The translations under genes and the position numbers were made by a program. Below, in pieces: positions 1 through 8,080 of a stretch of 64,000 nucleotides of DNA. Where the stretch lies: contig NZ_PDJV01000002.1 in NCBI RefSeq assembly GCF_004116465.1, positions 62,001 to 126,000 of the forward strand, read 5' to 3'. The DNA comes from Arcobacter sp. F2176 (GTDB taxonomy: Bacteria > Campylobacterota > Campylobacteria > Campylobacterales > Arcobacteraceae). Each line of letters opens with the position of its first letter. Position 1 is the first letter of the stretch. The notes under the pieces are model-generated. The model ran no database searches and was not told where the DNA came from. It saw nothing but the letters and a program-made list of their open reading frames with translations.

Positions 1-447
1 TAATTCCCTATCTAAATTATCCCCTGATGCAACAGACCCACTACCTAATAACTCAGCAATTATCTTATGTGAAATTCCAGGATTACACTCAATTACTATT
101 CTTCCATCTAGTGGTTTGATAGATAAAGTATTTAATGAAGTTAATTGTGGAATTGACAAAATAAACTCACCATAAGTCATCTGTTCAATTGAATATAGTT
201 TTATATCAACAATTTTTCTAAGCATTGCAGAAAGGTCAGTAATAAGATCCCTAAGCATTTTATCATGTAATGTTGAGAATGCTTTAAATTGTTCATTTGA
301 GATACGATTTGGTTTTTTAAAGTCATAAATAGAATAATTTTTTTCTTTTGATATAATAGGTTCATCAGCCGTCTTGTCAATATCTTCACCTTGTTCGGCT
401 ATGTCTAAAAGAGCATCTATTTCATCTTGACTTAAAAATTCTGCCAT
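1..447 (-). CDS. fliM: Flagellar motor switch protein FliM (3' end outside window)
   Basis: My translation of the minus strand from the ATG at 447 gives 149 residues that run off the window edge. Residues 5-13 (LSQDEIDAL) are the N-terminal CheY-P-binding peptide typical of FliM, and the following part (from about residue 45, KAFSTLHDKMLRDL) matches the start of the FliM middle domain, including the GGG-type region rendered here as ELLGSGS. FliM forms the C-ring that sets the direction of flagellar rotation. The start lies 3 bases after the flgI stop codon on the opposite side of the reading direction, so fliM follows flgI in one leftward operon and the GAG before the ATG serves as ribosome site. 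Confidence 0.93.
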   Translation of the reverse strand, partial: MAEFLSQDEIDALLDIAEQGEDIDKTADEPIISKEKNYSIYDFKKPNRISNEQFKAFSTLHDKMLRDLITDLSAMLRKIVDIKLYSIEQMTYGEFILSIPQLTSLNTLSIKPLDGRIVIECNPGISHKIIAELLGSGSVASGDNLDREL

Positions 448-450
448 CTC

Positions 451-1500
451 TTATCCTCTTATCTCAAGTTCTGCATCAAGAGCACCTAACTCTTTTATTA
501 ATTTCAATGTATCTATTATATCATTCATTGGTAATTTCATAACTTTCATAGCTCGTACTAAATCAGAAACTTTAGGTTGTCCTTTAGTATTTACCATAGT
601 ATTATCTAAATCAACAATAGGCTTATCAGCAATTACTATATCATCACCAATATTCATTCCTTTATTTACTTCTATATTATCCCATTGTTCGTTATTTAAA
701 TCTGATTTTTTAATTCTTATAATGAAATTATCTTTTGAAACGGTAACAGGACCAATAGGAACTTCATTTCCTGATATTATCATTTGTCTATTTAAATCAA
801 TTATAATTCTTTTTTTGAATGATGAATCTAAGTTTATAGTTTGAACTTGGGCGATAAATCTAACCATAGAAATATTAGCTGGTTTTTTTACAGTTACAGT
901 TCTTGTATCTTCTGCAAAAGCAATTTTATCACCAAATTTTTCATTTATCTTTCTTTGAATCATATCTGCATCAGTAGCAGATGCTTTTATTAAACTTAGT
1001 GTTAAATCTTTTTCATTTCTTAGTGTAAAAGGAACTTCATTTTCAATCATGGCTCCCTCATAAATCATACCTGTAGTTTCATTATCCCTATCAGCTATAA
1101 TTGTTCCTTGTGCAAGGCCATATACATTACCGTCTACACCTTTTAATTGAGTTAATAAAAGTTCTCCATTATTGATTGATTTTGCATCCCCAATGGCAGA
1201 AATTTTTATTTTTATTTTATCGCCTTGCCTTGCAAAAGGTGGAAGCATAGCTGTAACCATAACAGCTGCTATATTTTTTGATTTAATAGATGAAGTTGGT
1301 ATTTTTATGTATGAATTTCTAAGTAAATTTTGCAAACTTTGCATAGTAAAAGTTGACTTGTCACCAGTCCCCGCAAGTCCTACAACTAGGCCATATCCTA
1401 AGAGTTGATTTTCTCTAATTCCCACAATATTTGTTATATCTTTTATTGTTTGAGCGTAAATTGATGTAAAAAATAAAAATAATAAAAAAATGAATTTCAA
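451..1500 (-). CDS. flgI: Flagellar P-ring protein FlgI
   Basis: A 349-residue protein, the usual FlgI length. It opens with a cleavable signal peptide (about residues 1-16, ending IYA before QTIKD) and then the family hallmark GIRENQLLGYGLVVGLAGTG. FlgI builds the periplasmic P ring around the flagellar rod in the peptidoglycan layer, and works with the L ring protein FlgH encoded at 4552. The gene is transcribed leftward into fliM and is divergent from the gene at 1591, with only 90 bases between them. No flgJ or flgM follows it, unlike the Campylobacter jejuni flgI neighbourhood. Confidence 0.96.
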   Translation of the reverse strand: MKFIFLLFLFFTSIYAQTIKDITNIVGIRENQLLGYGLVVGLAGTGDKSTFTMQSLQNLLRNSYIKIPTSSIKSKNIAAVMVTAMLPPFARQGDKIKIKISAIGDAKSINNGELLLTQLKGVDGNVYGLAQGTIIADRDNETTGMIYEGAMIENEVPFTLRNEKDLTLSLIKASATDADMIQRKINEKFGDKIAFAEDTRTVTVKKPANISMVRFIAQVQTINLDSSFKKRIIIDLNRQMIISGNEVPIGPVTVSKDNFIIRIKKSDLNNEQWDNIEVNKGMNIGDDIVIADKPIVDLDNTMVNTKGQPKVSDLVRAMKVMKLPMNDIIDTLKLIKELGALDAELEIRG

Positions 1501-1590
1501 ATAGTTTACCTCGTATAAATATTGATTTATTTTATCTAAATTTATATAAATTTTAGATATTATAAATGAAAAAATAAATTAGGAATATCT

Positions 1591-2427
1591 TTGAATATTT
1601 ATATTTATGGCAATCAAAACTTTAAAAAAGATATTAAAGGTGAATTAAGTAGAACTTTAATTGATTATAAATTAGAAGGAAAAGGATTGATTCAAGAAGT
1701 TCAATCTTTGAGTACATTAAAAGAACTAATTGAAGATAATAGTGATGATATTTTTTTAATAGATGATGCTAAAATAATAAAAGAAAATTTGATTAATTCA
1801 AAAATAAAGTTTTTAAAACCTAAAGATGGTATTGAACAAGAATATCTTAAAAATAAGGGAATTGAAGATTTTAGTGTTGATTCAATAAGTGATATTTCTA
1901 AATATATTTTAAAAAAAATGAAAGATTTAAATTTAGATGATGAATCTGATGAGGGGACACAAATTCATGACTCAATTACAAACATTGTAAATGATGCTTA
2001 TGAAAGTGAAAATTTAGAGGAAGATTTAGATGAACATTATGAATTAAGTGATGACTTAAAAGAGTTATTATCACAAGATGACAATGAAATTGAAGAAGAA
2101 AATGAAATTATCAATAAAGATGAACAAATGATTGAAAATAATGAAAATCAAATTACCCAAACACAACCAAATGAGTCTATGAAATCATTAGAAGATATTG
2201 AAGAATATATTAATTTGGAAGATATCACATCTTTAGATGAACTAAGTGAAGATGATATTTTAAATGTATTTAGTGGAAAAGAGATTAAGCCAAAAGTTGC
2301 AAAAAAAATCCAAAATAAAGCAAAAGAGATGAGTATTAAACTTGATAATCCTAATGATATAAAAGAGTTCTTATCTAAATTATTAGAGAGCAAAGCCTTA
2401 GAAATCACGGTAAAGATTAAAGAATGA
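1591..2427 (+). CDS. Acidic protein of unknown function heading the fliQ operon
   Basis: A 278-residue soluble protein that I do not recognise. The start is TTG, with AGGA 9 bases upstream. Residues 1-115 read like a degenerate receiver fold (IYIYG strand, FLIDD strand, a final helix SDISKYILKKM), but no phosphorylatable Asp constellation can be assigned with certainty, so this is inference. Residues 115-215 are very acidic and probably unstructured; residues 215-278 form a compact basic and acidic helical tail. The stop overlaps the fliQ start by 4 bases (ATGA), so it is co-translated with an export-gate component and probably acts in flagellar assembly or motor control. Confidence 0.8.
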   Translation: MNIYIYGNQNFKKDIKGELSRTLIDYKLEGKGLIQEVQSLSTLKELIEDNSDDIFLIDDAKIIKENLINSKIKFLKPKDGIEQEYLKNKGIEDFSVDSISDISKYILKKMKDLNLDDESDEGTQIHDSITNIVNDAYESENLEEDLDEHYELSDDLKELLSQDDNEIEEENEIINKDEQMIENNENQITQTQPNESMKSLEDIEEYINLEDITSLDELSEDDILNVFSGKEIKPKVAKKIQNKAKEMSIKLDNPNDIKEFLSKLLESKALEITVKIKE

Positions 2428-2696
2428 ACATGGACTTAATGGGTATTGCTCAAAGTACAGTAAAAATTATTCTTTTACTAGCATTGCCTTCTTTACTTGT
2501 AAGTATGGTAATAGGATTGTTGATTTCTGTATTTCAAGCAGTAACTCAAATCTCTGATGCAGCATTATCTTTTGTACCTAAAGTTATTTTAGTATCTGTT
2601 TTTATATTGATCTCTTTGCCTTGGATTGGTGATAATGTAAGTACATATACTAAAGAGTTATGGAATATGATTTTAATGTATGGAAATAATGGATGA
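2424..2696 (+). CDS. fliQ: Flagellar export gate protein FliQ
   Basis: A 90-residue protein with two membrane helices (about residues 15-38 and 50-72), the exact FliQ size. The stretch VFQAVTQISDAALSFVPK is the FliQ family signature. FliQ forms part of the FliP-FliQ-FliR core of the flagellar type III export gate in the inner membrane. It overlaps the preceding gene by 4 bases and the next by 4 bases, showing tight translational coupling. Neither fliP nor fliR lies in this window. Confidence 0.95.
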   Translation: MNMDLMGIAQSTVKIILLLALPSLLVSMVIGLLISVFQAVTQISDAALSFVPKVILVSVFILISLPWIGDNVSTYTKELWNMILMYGNNG

Positions 2697-3097
2697 TTAA
2701 AAAACTTTTTAATCTCAAAAAATCTCAAACAGATCAAAAATTGATGTTTAAAGCTGAGCTTTTAAATTCAATTTCACTCTTTGAAGAACAAATTGATGAT
2801 TTAAAAAGAAATATAAATACCGCAAGTGTTGATAGATATGGAGCAATTTCAGATTTTATGGTGTTGGAAATTCATAAAGAATCACTCAGAAGAGAAGCTA
2901 AGAAATTAGAATCTCAGAAAAACTTTTTACTTTCAAAATTGACAAAAGTAAACTTAGAAATTGTACAATTACAAAAAGAGTCTGAACAGTACGATTATTT
3001 ACTAAAAGAACAGAAAAAAGAGTTATACAAAAAATTACTTCTTGCTGAAGAAGAACAAGCAAGTGAGTTTATACAAAGTAAATATATTACAGGATGA
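2693..3097 (+). CDS. fliJ: FliJ-like coiled-coil flagellar export protein
   Basis: A 134-residue, nearly all-helical protein with heptad patterning over about residues 20-120 and many Lys and Glu residues. Size, composition and place between fliQ and the motE-like gene fit FliJ, the central stalk of the export ATPase complex. FliJ sequences diverge strongly, so the call rests on architecture and context rather than on conserved residues. It overlaps fliQ by 4 bases. Confidence 0.6.
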   Translation: MIKKLFNLKKSQTDQKLMFKAELLNSISLFEEQIDDLKRNINTASVDRYGAISDFMVLEIHKESLRREAKKLESQKNFLLSKLTKVNLEIVQLQKESEQYDYLLKEQKKELYKKLLLAEEEQASEFIQSKYITG

Positions 3098-3109
3098 CAA
3101 GGACAAAGA

Positions 3110-3604
3110 TTGAATAAATTTTTAATAATAATTTTAATTTTAGGAACACATTTATTAGCAGAAGATACAGCTGGAAGTTTTATAAAAGAGAAAAAAGAGA
3201 TTATTGAGTTAAAAAAAGAGTTAAACCAATTTTATACAATAAAAGAAGCTGAGTATAAAACGAGAAAACAAGAACTAGAAACTTTATTAGCCAAAATAAA
3301 ATCAGAAAAGAAGAATATTCAAGATATATATGATAGAAATCAACTACTTTTAAAAGATATAAAAGGGGAAGTTGTTACAAAAACTTCGAAAATATATAAT
3401 GCAATGAAACCAAAAAATGCAGCTGAAATATTTAACAAATTGATAGATGATGGAAAAATTGAAGATGTTTTTGATATAATCTTGAAATTAAAAGAAGCAA
3501 AAGTCACTCAAATAATGAAATCAATGACTGTAAAAAATGCTTCGAAGATTACTGAAAAGCTTCAAAACTATTCAGTAATTGATGAAAGTAAGAAAGGGAA
3601 ATAA
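3110..3604 (+). CDS. MotE-like periplasmic chaperone/scaffold protein (MgtE N-domain)
   Basis: A 164-residue protein with a signal peptide or anchor (residues 1-17, ILILGTHLLA), a coiled coil (about 25-95), and an MgtE N-terminal-like helical domain (about 98-150) containing the typical MKPKNAAEIFNKL and the repeat MTVKNASKITEKL. This architecture is that of MotE, which acts with MotC in the periplasm of Campylobacterota and Rhizobiales motors. The start is TTG with AAGGA 6 bases before it. It shares one base with fliL (TAATG). Confidence 0.75.
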   Translation: MNKFLIIILILGTHLLAEDTAGSFIKEKKEIIELKKELNQFYTIKEAEYKTRKQELETLLAKIKSEKKNIQDIYDRNQLLLKDIKGEVVTKTSKIYNAMKPKNAAEIFNKLIDDGKIEDVFDIILKLKEAKVTQIMKSMTVKNASKITEKLQNYSVIDESKKGK

Positions 3605-4137
3605 TGGCTGAAGAAGTTGTAGAAGAAAAACCAAAAAGTACTGGTGGAAAAGGTTTGATGATAGTGCTTATTGCACTAATTGTAGTTTTGTTATTAGCTG
3701 TTATTGGAGGTGGATACTTCTTGTATTCACAAGGTGTTTTTAGTCCTCAAGAAGAAAAAGCTATGCAAGAGATGGCTAAAAAAGAAGAGAGTAATTCTAA
3801 AGAGATGTATAAAGCTGCTATTAATGATTTAGTATTAAATATTACTAATGCAAAAGGTAGAGAAAAACTTATGAAACTATCTTTTACCATTAAAAGTAAT
3901 GATCCTGCAATAGAATCAATAGTTGAGTCATATAAAGCAGAAATAGTAGATGTTGTTATTTCTCAAATTAGTGCTAGAAGTTCAGAAGAACTTTTAACAG
4001 TAGGTGGTAAAGCTTTACTAAAAGATGAATTAGTTGATGAAATAAATAAAGTTTTAAATGATGCTACAGCAACAAATTCTGATGTTCAAAAAAATAGTGT
4101 TAAAGAAGTTTTATTTACAACTTTTGTTATTAAGTAA
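3604..4137 (+). CDS. fliL: Flagellar basal body-associated protein FliL
   Basis: A 177-residue protein with a short cytoplasmic tail, one membrane helix (about residues 19-43) and a periplasmic domain (about 65-177) showing the FliL pattern: LVLNITNAKGREKLMKLSF, a long central helix, and the closing VKEVLFTTFVIK. FliL rings surround the stator units and stabilise torque generation. It lies directly after the MotE-like gene, which suits a shared role at the stator interface. Confidence 0.93.
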   Translation: MAEEVVEEKPKSTGGKGLMIVLIALIVVLLLAVIGGGYFLYSQGVFSPQEEKAMQEMAKKEESNSKEMYKAAINDLVLNITNAKGREKLMKLSFTIKSNDPAIESIVESYKAEIVDVVISQISARSSEELLTVGGKALLKDELVDEINKVLNDATATNSDVQKNSVKEVLFTTFVIK

Positions 4138-4142
4138 TAAAA

Positions 4143-4562
4143 ATGATAGTAACAGTAAAAAATAGTGGACCAAAAAATTATGTAATGAAAATAATTTCAG
4201 TAGTTGCATTAGTTGCTATGTTTACTGCTTATTATTTTCATATGAGTGATGAATTCTCTTCAAATAATGGAAAATTAACTTCTAAACAAAGTGTAGAGGA
4301 TATGAAAAAAGAAGACTCAAAAGAAGTTGAAAAATTAATATACAAAGAAGTAGAAACAGCAGTTGAATTGGTTGGACAAGAACATATTCAAGATGTAAAA
4401 ATAGTGAAAAATAAAATACTTTTAGTTTGTGATACAGATACAAATTTAGATGCTTTAAAAGTAAGGTATGGGACTTTGGCTTTGATTAAAAACGATTTAA
4501 ATAATATTAAAATTGCAATAGATATTAAATATATAATTGAGAGTAAATATAATGAAAAGTAA
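4143..4562 (+). CDS. Small bitopic membrane protein in the flagellar operon, unknown
   Basis: A 139-residue protein with one membrane helix (about residues 15-32) and a soluble domain outside the cytoplasm. The domain (about 60-139) alternates helices and strands and ends in a motif-poor IAIDIKYIIESKYNEK. I recognise no family. It starts 5 bases after fliL and its last 11 bases overlap the start of flgH, so it is firmly inside the flagellar operon. A role at the stator or L ring is a guess based only on the neighbours. Confidence 0.75.
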   Translation: MIVTVKNSGPKNYVMKIISVVALVAMFTAYYFHMSDEFSSNNGKLTSKQSVEDMKKEDSKEVEKLIYKEVETAVELVGQEHIQDVKIVKNKILLVCDTDTNLDALKVRYGTLALIKNDLNNIKIAIDIKYIIESKYNEK

Positions 4563-5265
4563 ATATTTTTTAATTTTAGCATGTGCATTTTTTTTAAACT
4601 CTTGTGTTCCAACTGAACAAGAATTAAAATTTGATAAACCTCCGGCTCAAGTATTAAAACCAAAGCCTCAAGTTACATATAACAAAGGCTCTTTATATTC
4701 ACGAAAAGGACCTTCTTTATTTGCTGATAAAAAAGATTTACAAGTTGGGGATATAATTCAAGTAGTTATTGATGAATCTTTAACTTCAAATACAAGTAAT
4801 AAAAGAGAACTTACAAATACAAGTTCTGAGAAAATTGGAGGAGGATTAATTACTCCTGCTACTGGAAATACTCTTCCTTTGAATTCCACAGTACAATCTG
4901 TAGCAAATAAAATTAATAGTTTTGGTGGGGTACAATTTAATTCAAGTAGTGATAGTTCATTTAAAGGAAAAGTAAAAGCAAATGCTGATGAATCTTTTTC
5001 TACGACACTTTCTGTTATAATAGAGGAAACATATCAAAATGGAAACTATTATATAAAAGGTTCCAAAGAGATGTTAATAGATGAACAGAAGCAAGAGATA
5101 ATAATTTCGGGGGTTATTAGGCCTTATGATATAAGCCCAGATAATTCTATAAAGTCATCTCAAGTTGCAAATTTAAAAGTTTTGTATAAAAAAGATGGTG
5201 AAGAACAAGATGTTATGCATCAGCCATGGGGTACAAAACTCCTAAAAATGCTTTGGCCCTTCTGA
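4552..5265 (+). CDS. flgH: Flagellar L-ring lipoprotein FlgH
   Basis: A 237-residue outer-membrane lipoprotein. I choose the ATG at 4552 over an in-frame TTG at 4537 because it gives a clean lipoprotein signal ending at Cys18 (LNSC) and has GAG upstream. Family features are SLFADKKDLQVGDIIQVVI near the N-terminus and the FlgH ending with the VSGxIRP-type stretch (here ISGVIRPYDISPDNSI). FlgH forms the L ring around the rod. It overlaps the previous gene by 11 bases. After its stop a short GGGAT-ATT-ATCCC hairpin (5302-5314) precedes flgK. Confidence 0.94.
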   Translation: MKSKYFLILACAFFLNSCVPTEQELKFDKPPAQVLKPKPQVTYNKGSLYSRKGPSLFADKKDLQVGDIIQVVIDESLTSNTSNKRELTNTSSEKIGGGLITPATGNTLPLNSTVQSVANKINSFGGVQFNSSSDSSFKGKVKANADESFSTTLSVIIEETYQNGNYYIKGSKEMLIDEQKQEIIISGVIRPYDISPDNSIKSSQVANLKVLYKKDGEEQDVMHQPWGTKLLKMLWPF

Positions 5266-5328
5266 TTTAATCTAATTTTAAGAATTGTAATGCAATAATT
5301 AGGGATATTATCCCAAAGGAAGGTACAA

Positions 5329-8070
5329 ATGTTAGATGCGTTAAATGTAGCCCAATCAGGTTTACGAGCAGCACAAATAGCTGTTGAAAATACAATGAAT
5401 AACCTTGCTAATGTAAATACTGAGGGATATAAAAAAAGAGTTGTAGAAACAAGTGAATTAAGTCAAAGTGATAATAGACAGTGGGGAAGAGGTGTATCAG
5501 TTGATAATACATCTAGAATCACTAGTCAATATTTGTATGATAATATTATAAAGCAAAATAGTAAAGATAATTATCAATCAGAAATGTCTTTAATGTTAGG
5601 AAATATCGAAGCAGTATTTAAAGAGACTGATACAGCTGGGTTATCATCAGACTTAGATGCTTATTACCAAACAATTGAAAGTATAAGAGCAAATCCTAAT
5701 AATGAAGTTTACAAAAATCAATTACAAATTACTGGGCAAAAAGTAATTGATGACTTAAATAATCTTTATGATGGAATAGAAGAACAAGAAGCTACTTTCA
5801 AAAAGTCTTTAACAGAAGATGTTGGTCAAATAAACTCAAAACTCGAACAAATTCAAAGAATTAATCTAAAAATAAAAGAGCAGGGTTTTGCTTCTAATGA
5901 CTTACTTGATAAAAGAGATTTATTAGAAAAAGAAATATCTACATATGCTAATATAACTGTTGATAGGGATCCTGATTTTTATGAGTTGAAAATTGGTAAT
6001 CAAACAGTTATTTCAAATACTACAATGTCAAAATTAGAAGTAGGTGAAGAAAAAACTGCGCAAATTGATAGGTATGTTACACAAGAAGGAACTAAAAGTA
6101 GTATTTTAAATCCTTCAGATACTTTTGATGAAGAGGATGTAATTACTTTTGAATTGGACAATGAAAATTCAGTTAGTGTTGAATATGGTGAAACAATGGT
6201 TTTTGACCTTGATGGTGATGGAACTGATGATATTGTAAAGGTTGATGAAACTAACTATGTAAGAGCATTAGTTCATAAAATTAATACATCTGATTTAGCA
6301 GATAAAGTAAAAGCTTATAATGGTACATATGATGTCGATAAAAATGGAAATAAATCGACAATTGATAGTCAAGATAAGTTCTTATTAGTTGAATCAAAAA
6401 CTCCTGGTATTGAAGGTAAATTTGATAGTAGAGTTACTTTTACAGAAGAACCATACTCTATAAATCAAGGTACAGTTACCGTTAGTCCTGTGATTAACAA
6501 TAGTTCAGTCTCAATTGAAAGTAAATTTGCACAAGATGGTTTAAGTTTAACTCATACAGTAAATTTAGGAGCAACTACGACAGCCCCTGAAGTTTTTGAT
6601 ATTGATTTATCTAGTAATCCTTCAACATCAGGAGCTACACCAACTTTTGTTCCTTCAAGTATTACATATAATGCAACTACAAAAAAACTTACAATTCCTG
6701 CAGGTGTTGATTCTTTTACGATAACTATTAACTCAGCTGAAGGTGAAACAAGTACTCCTGAAGAAGCAGCTGCTTTGTTTGGAGTTAATCAAAAGTATAC
6801 TTTATCTTTAACCGAAACTAATGGCTCAGATACTAGTAATATCACTTCTGTACTTAATGTTGTAAATGATGGCAAAGATATAACGCAAGATTTTGAACTT
6901 TCAACAGAAAATACGAATTCAAACCCATTAGTTAGTGCAATTCCTACTGTTAATCCAGTTACAGGTGCTACACAAGCTAGTGGAACAACACAAGTAAGTT
7001 CTATAAAAAGTTTAAGTGCAGTTGATGGAAGTAGTATTAAACATACTGTTGAATTAAAAAATACAACAACAACAGCACAAGTAATGAAAGTATCTTTTAG
7101 TGATGATACAGGTAGTTATTTTGACTTGTCACCTAAATTTACACCTGATTCGATAACTTATGATGCACAAACAGGAGAAATAACTATTCCTCCGGGAGTT
7201 AAGAGTTTTAGTTTTACTACAGATACGAATGAATTGGCACCTGTTAATACGAATCAAACATATAGCTTTTCGATAACAGATAATGCAGCACCTAGTGGTT
7301 CAACACCTGTTACTATGACATCAACTATGGTTATAAATAATAAAGAAGGTGTTGTTTCAAACTCTATTTATAAGAATGAGCAAAGAAGTGATTTAGCAAA
7401 TTCTGCTGTAAGTATAACTTCAAAAGGTGATCCAATATCTTTTTCAAGTGGTAAACTAAAAGCTATAGTAGAAAACTTGACTACAGATTCTGGAAAAAAT
7501 AAATTTCAAGAATACAAAAATGCATTAGATGCTTTTGCTAAAACTTTTGTTGATATGACTTCTAGTTATATCAAAAATGATGATGGTACATACATTAGCG
7601 GTGAAATTGCAACAGATAATAATATCAAAGTCGCAGATGACATAAACTTATTTAGTGGTTCTAGTGTTAGAACAATGACTTTTCATTCAGAAGTTGTTGG
7701 AACTTTAGAACAAAAAGATTATGATTATTTAGCAGGTCATCAATGGAAAGAGGATATTTCATTTTTAGGTTATGGTCAAGATAGCTCAAATGATAAAGTA
7801 TCAAGTGATACTGAACGTATGTCATTTACTGAATATTTGCAAAATCTTAGAACAAATATATCAAGGGACAAAGAGAGTAGTGATTTTACAGTTGAGACTC
7901 AAAAGGCAGTTACTGAATCAATGAATAATTCATATGATTTAATAACAAAAGTTGACAACGATGAAGAGATGATTAATTTAATTAAATTTCAATCAGCATA
8001 TACAGCAAATGCAAAAATGATAACAACTGTTGATGAAATGTTACAAACTCTTCTTGGAATCAAGAGATAA
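5329..8070 (+). CDS. flgK: Flagellar hook-filament junction protein FlgK with inserted adhesin-type repeats
   Basis: A 913-residue FlgK; the family is usually about 450-650 residues. The ends are canonical: residues 1-60 contain the rod/hook signature (ALNVAQSGLRAAQ, NNLANVNTEGYKK) and the C-terminus closes with NLIKFQSAYTANAKMI and a coiled coil that polymerises at the hook tip. Between them lie a calcium-type loop DLDGDGTDD (about residue 293) and two tandem, mutually similar beta-sandwich repeats of about 120-130 residues (about 388-517 and 553-673), each with HTV, SITY and a TIPxGVxSF motif. Such repeats are known from large bacterial adhesins. It caps the hook so that FliD and flagellin can add on. 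Spacing to fliD is 10 bases. Confidence 0.94.
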   Translation: MLDALNVAQSGLRAAQIAVENTMNNLANVNTEGYKKRVVETSELSQSDNRQWGRGVSVDNTSRITSQYLYDNIIKQNSKDNYQSEMSLMLGNIEAVFKETDTAGLSSDLDAYYQTIESIRANPNNEVYKNQLQITGQKVIDDLNNLYDGIEEQEATFKKSLTEDVGQINSKLEQIQRINLKIKEQGFASNDLLDKRDLLEKEISTYANITVDRDPDFYELKIGNQTVISNTTMSKLEVGEEKTAQIDRYVTQEGTKSSILNPSDTFDEEDVITFELDNENSVSVEYGETMVFDLDGDGTDDIVKVDETNYVRALVHKINTSDLADKVKAYNGTYDVDKNGNKSTIDSQDKFLLVESKTPGIEGKFDSRVTFTEEPYSINQGTVTVSPVINNSSVSIESKFAQDGLSLTHTVNLGATTTAPEVFDIDLSSNPSTSGATPTFVPSSITYNATTKKLTIPAGVDSFTITINSAEGETSTPEEAAALFGVNQKYTLSLTETNGSDTSNITSVLNVVNDGKDITQDFELSTENTNSNPLVSAIPTVNPVTGATQASGTTQVSSIKSLSAVDGSSIKHTVELKNTTTTAQVMKVSFSDDTGSYFDLSPKFTPDSITYDAQTGEITIPPGVKSFSFTTDTNELAPVNTNQTYSFSITDNAAPSGSTPVTMTSTMVINNKEGVVSNSIYKNEQRSDLANSAVSITSKGDPISFSSGKLKAIVENLTTDSGKNKFQEYKNALDAFAKTFVDMTSSYIKNDDGTYISGEIATDNNIKVADDINLFSGSSVRTMTFHSEVVGTLEQKDYDYLAGHQWKEDISFLGYGQDSSNDKVSSDTERMSFTEYLQNLRTNISRDKESSDFTVETQKAVTESMNNSYDLITKVDNDEEMINLIKFQSAYTANAKMITTVDEMLQTLLGIKR

Positions 8071-8080
8071 GGAGTAAATT

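Noticed and set aside
1172-1408. Open frame opposite flgI
   Set aside because: It is antisense to a clear family member, has no ribosome site, and its residues mirror the codon pattern of flgI.
5302-5314. GGGAT-ATT-ATCCC as terminator between flgH and flgK
   Set aside because: The stem has only five pairs and no T-tail; at most it is a weak processing site.
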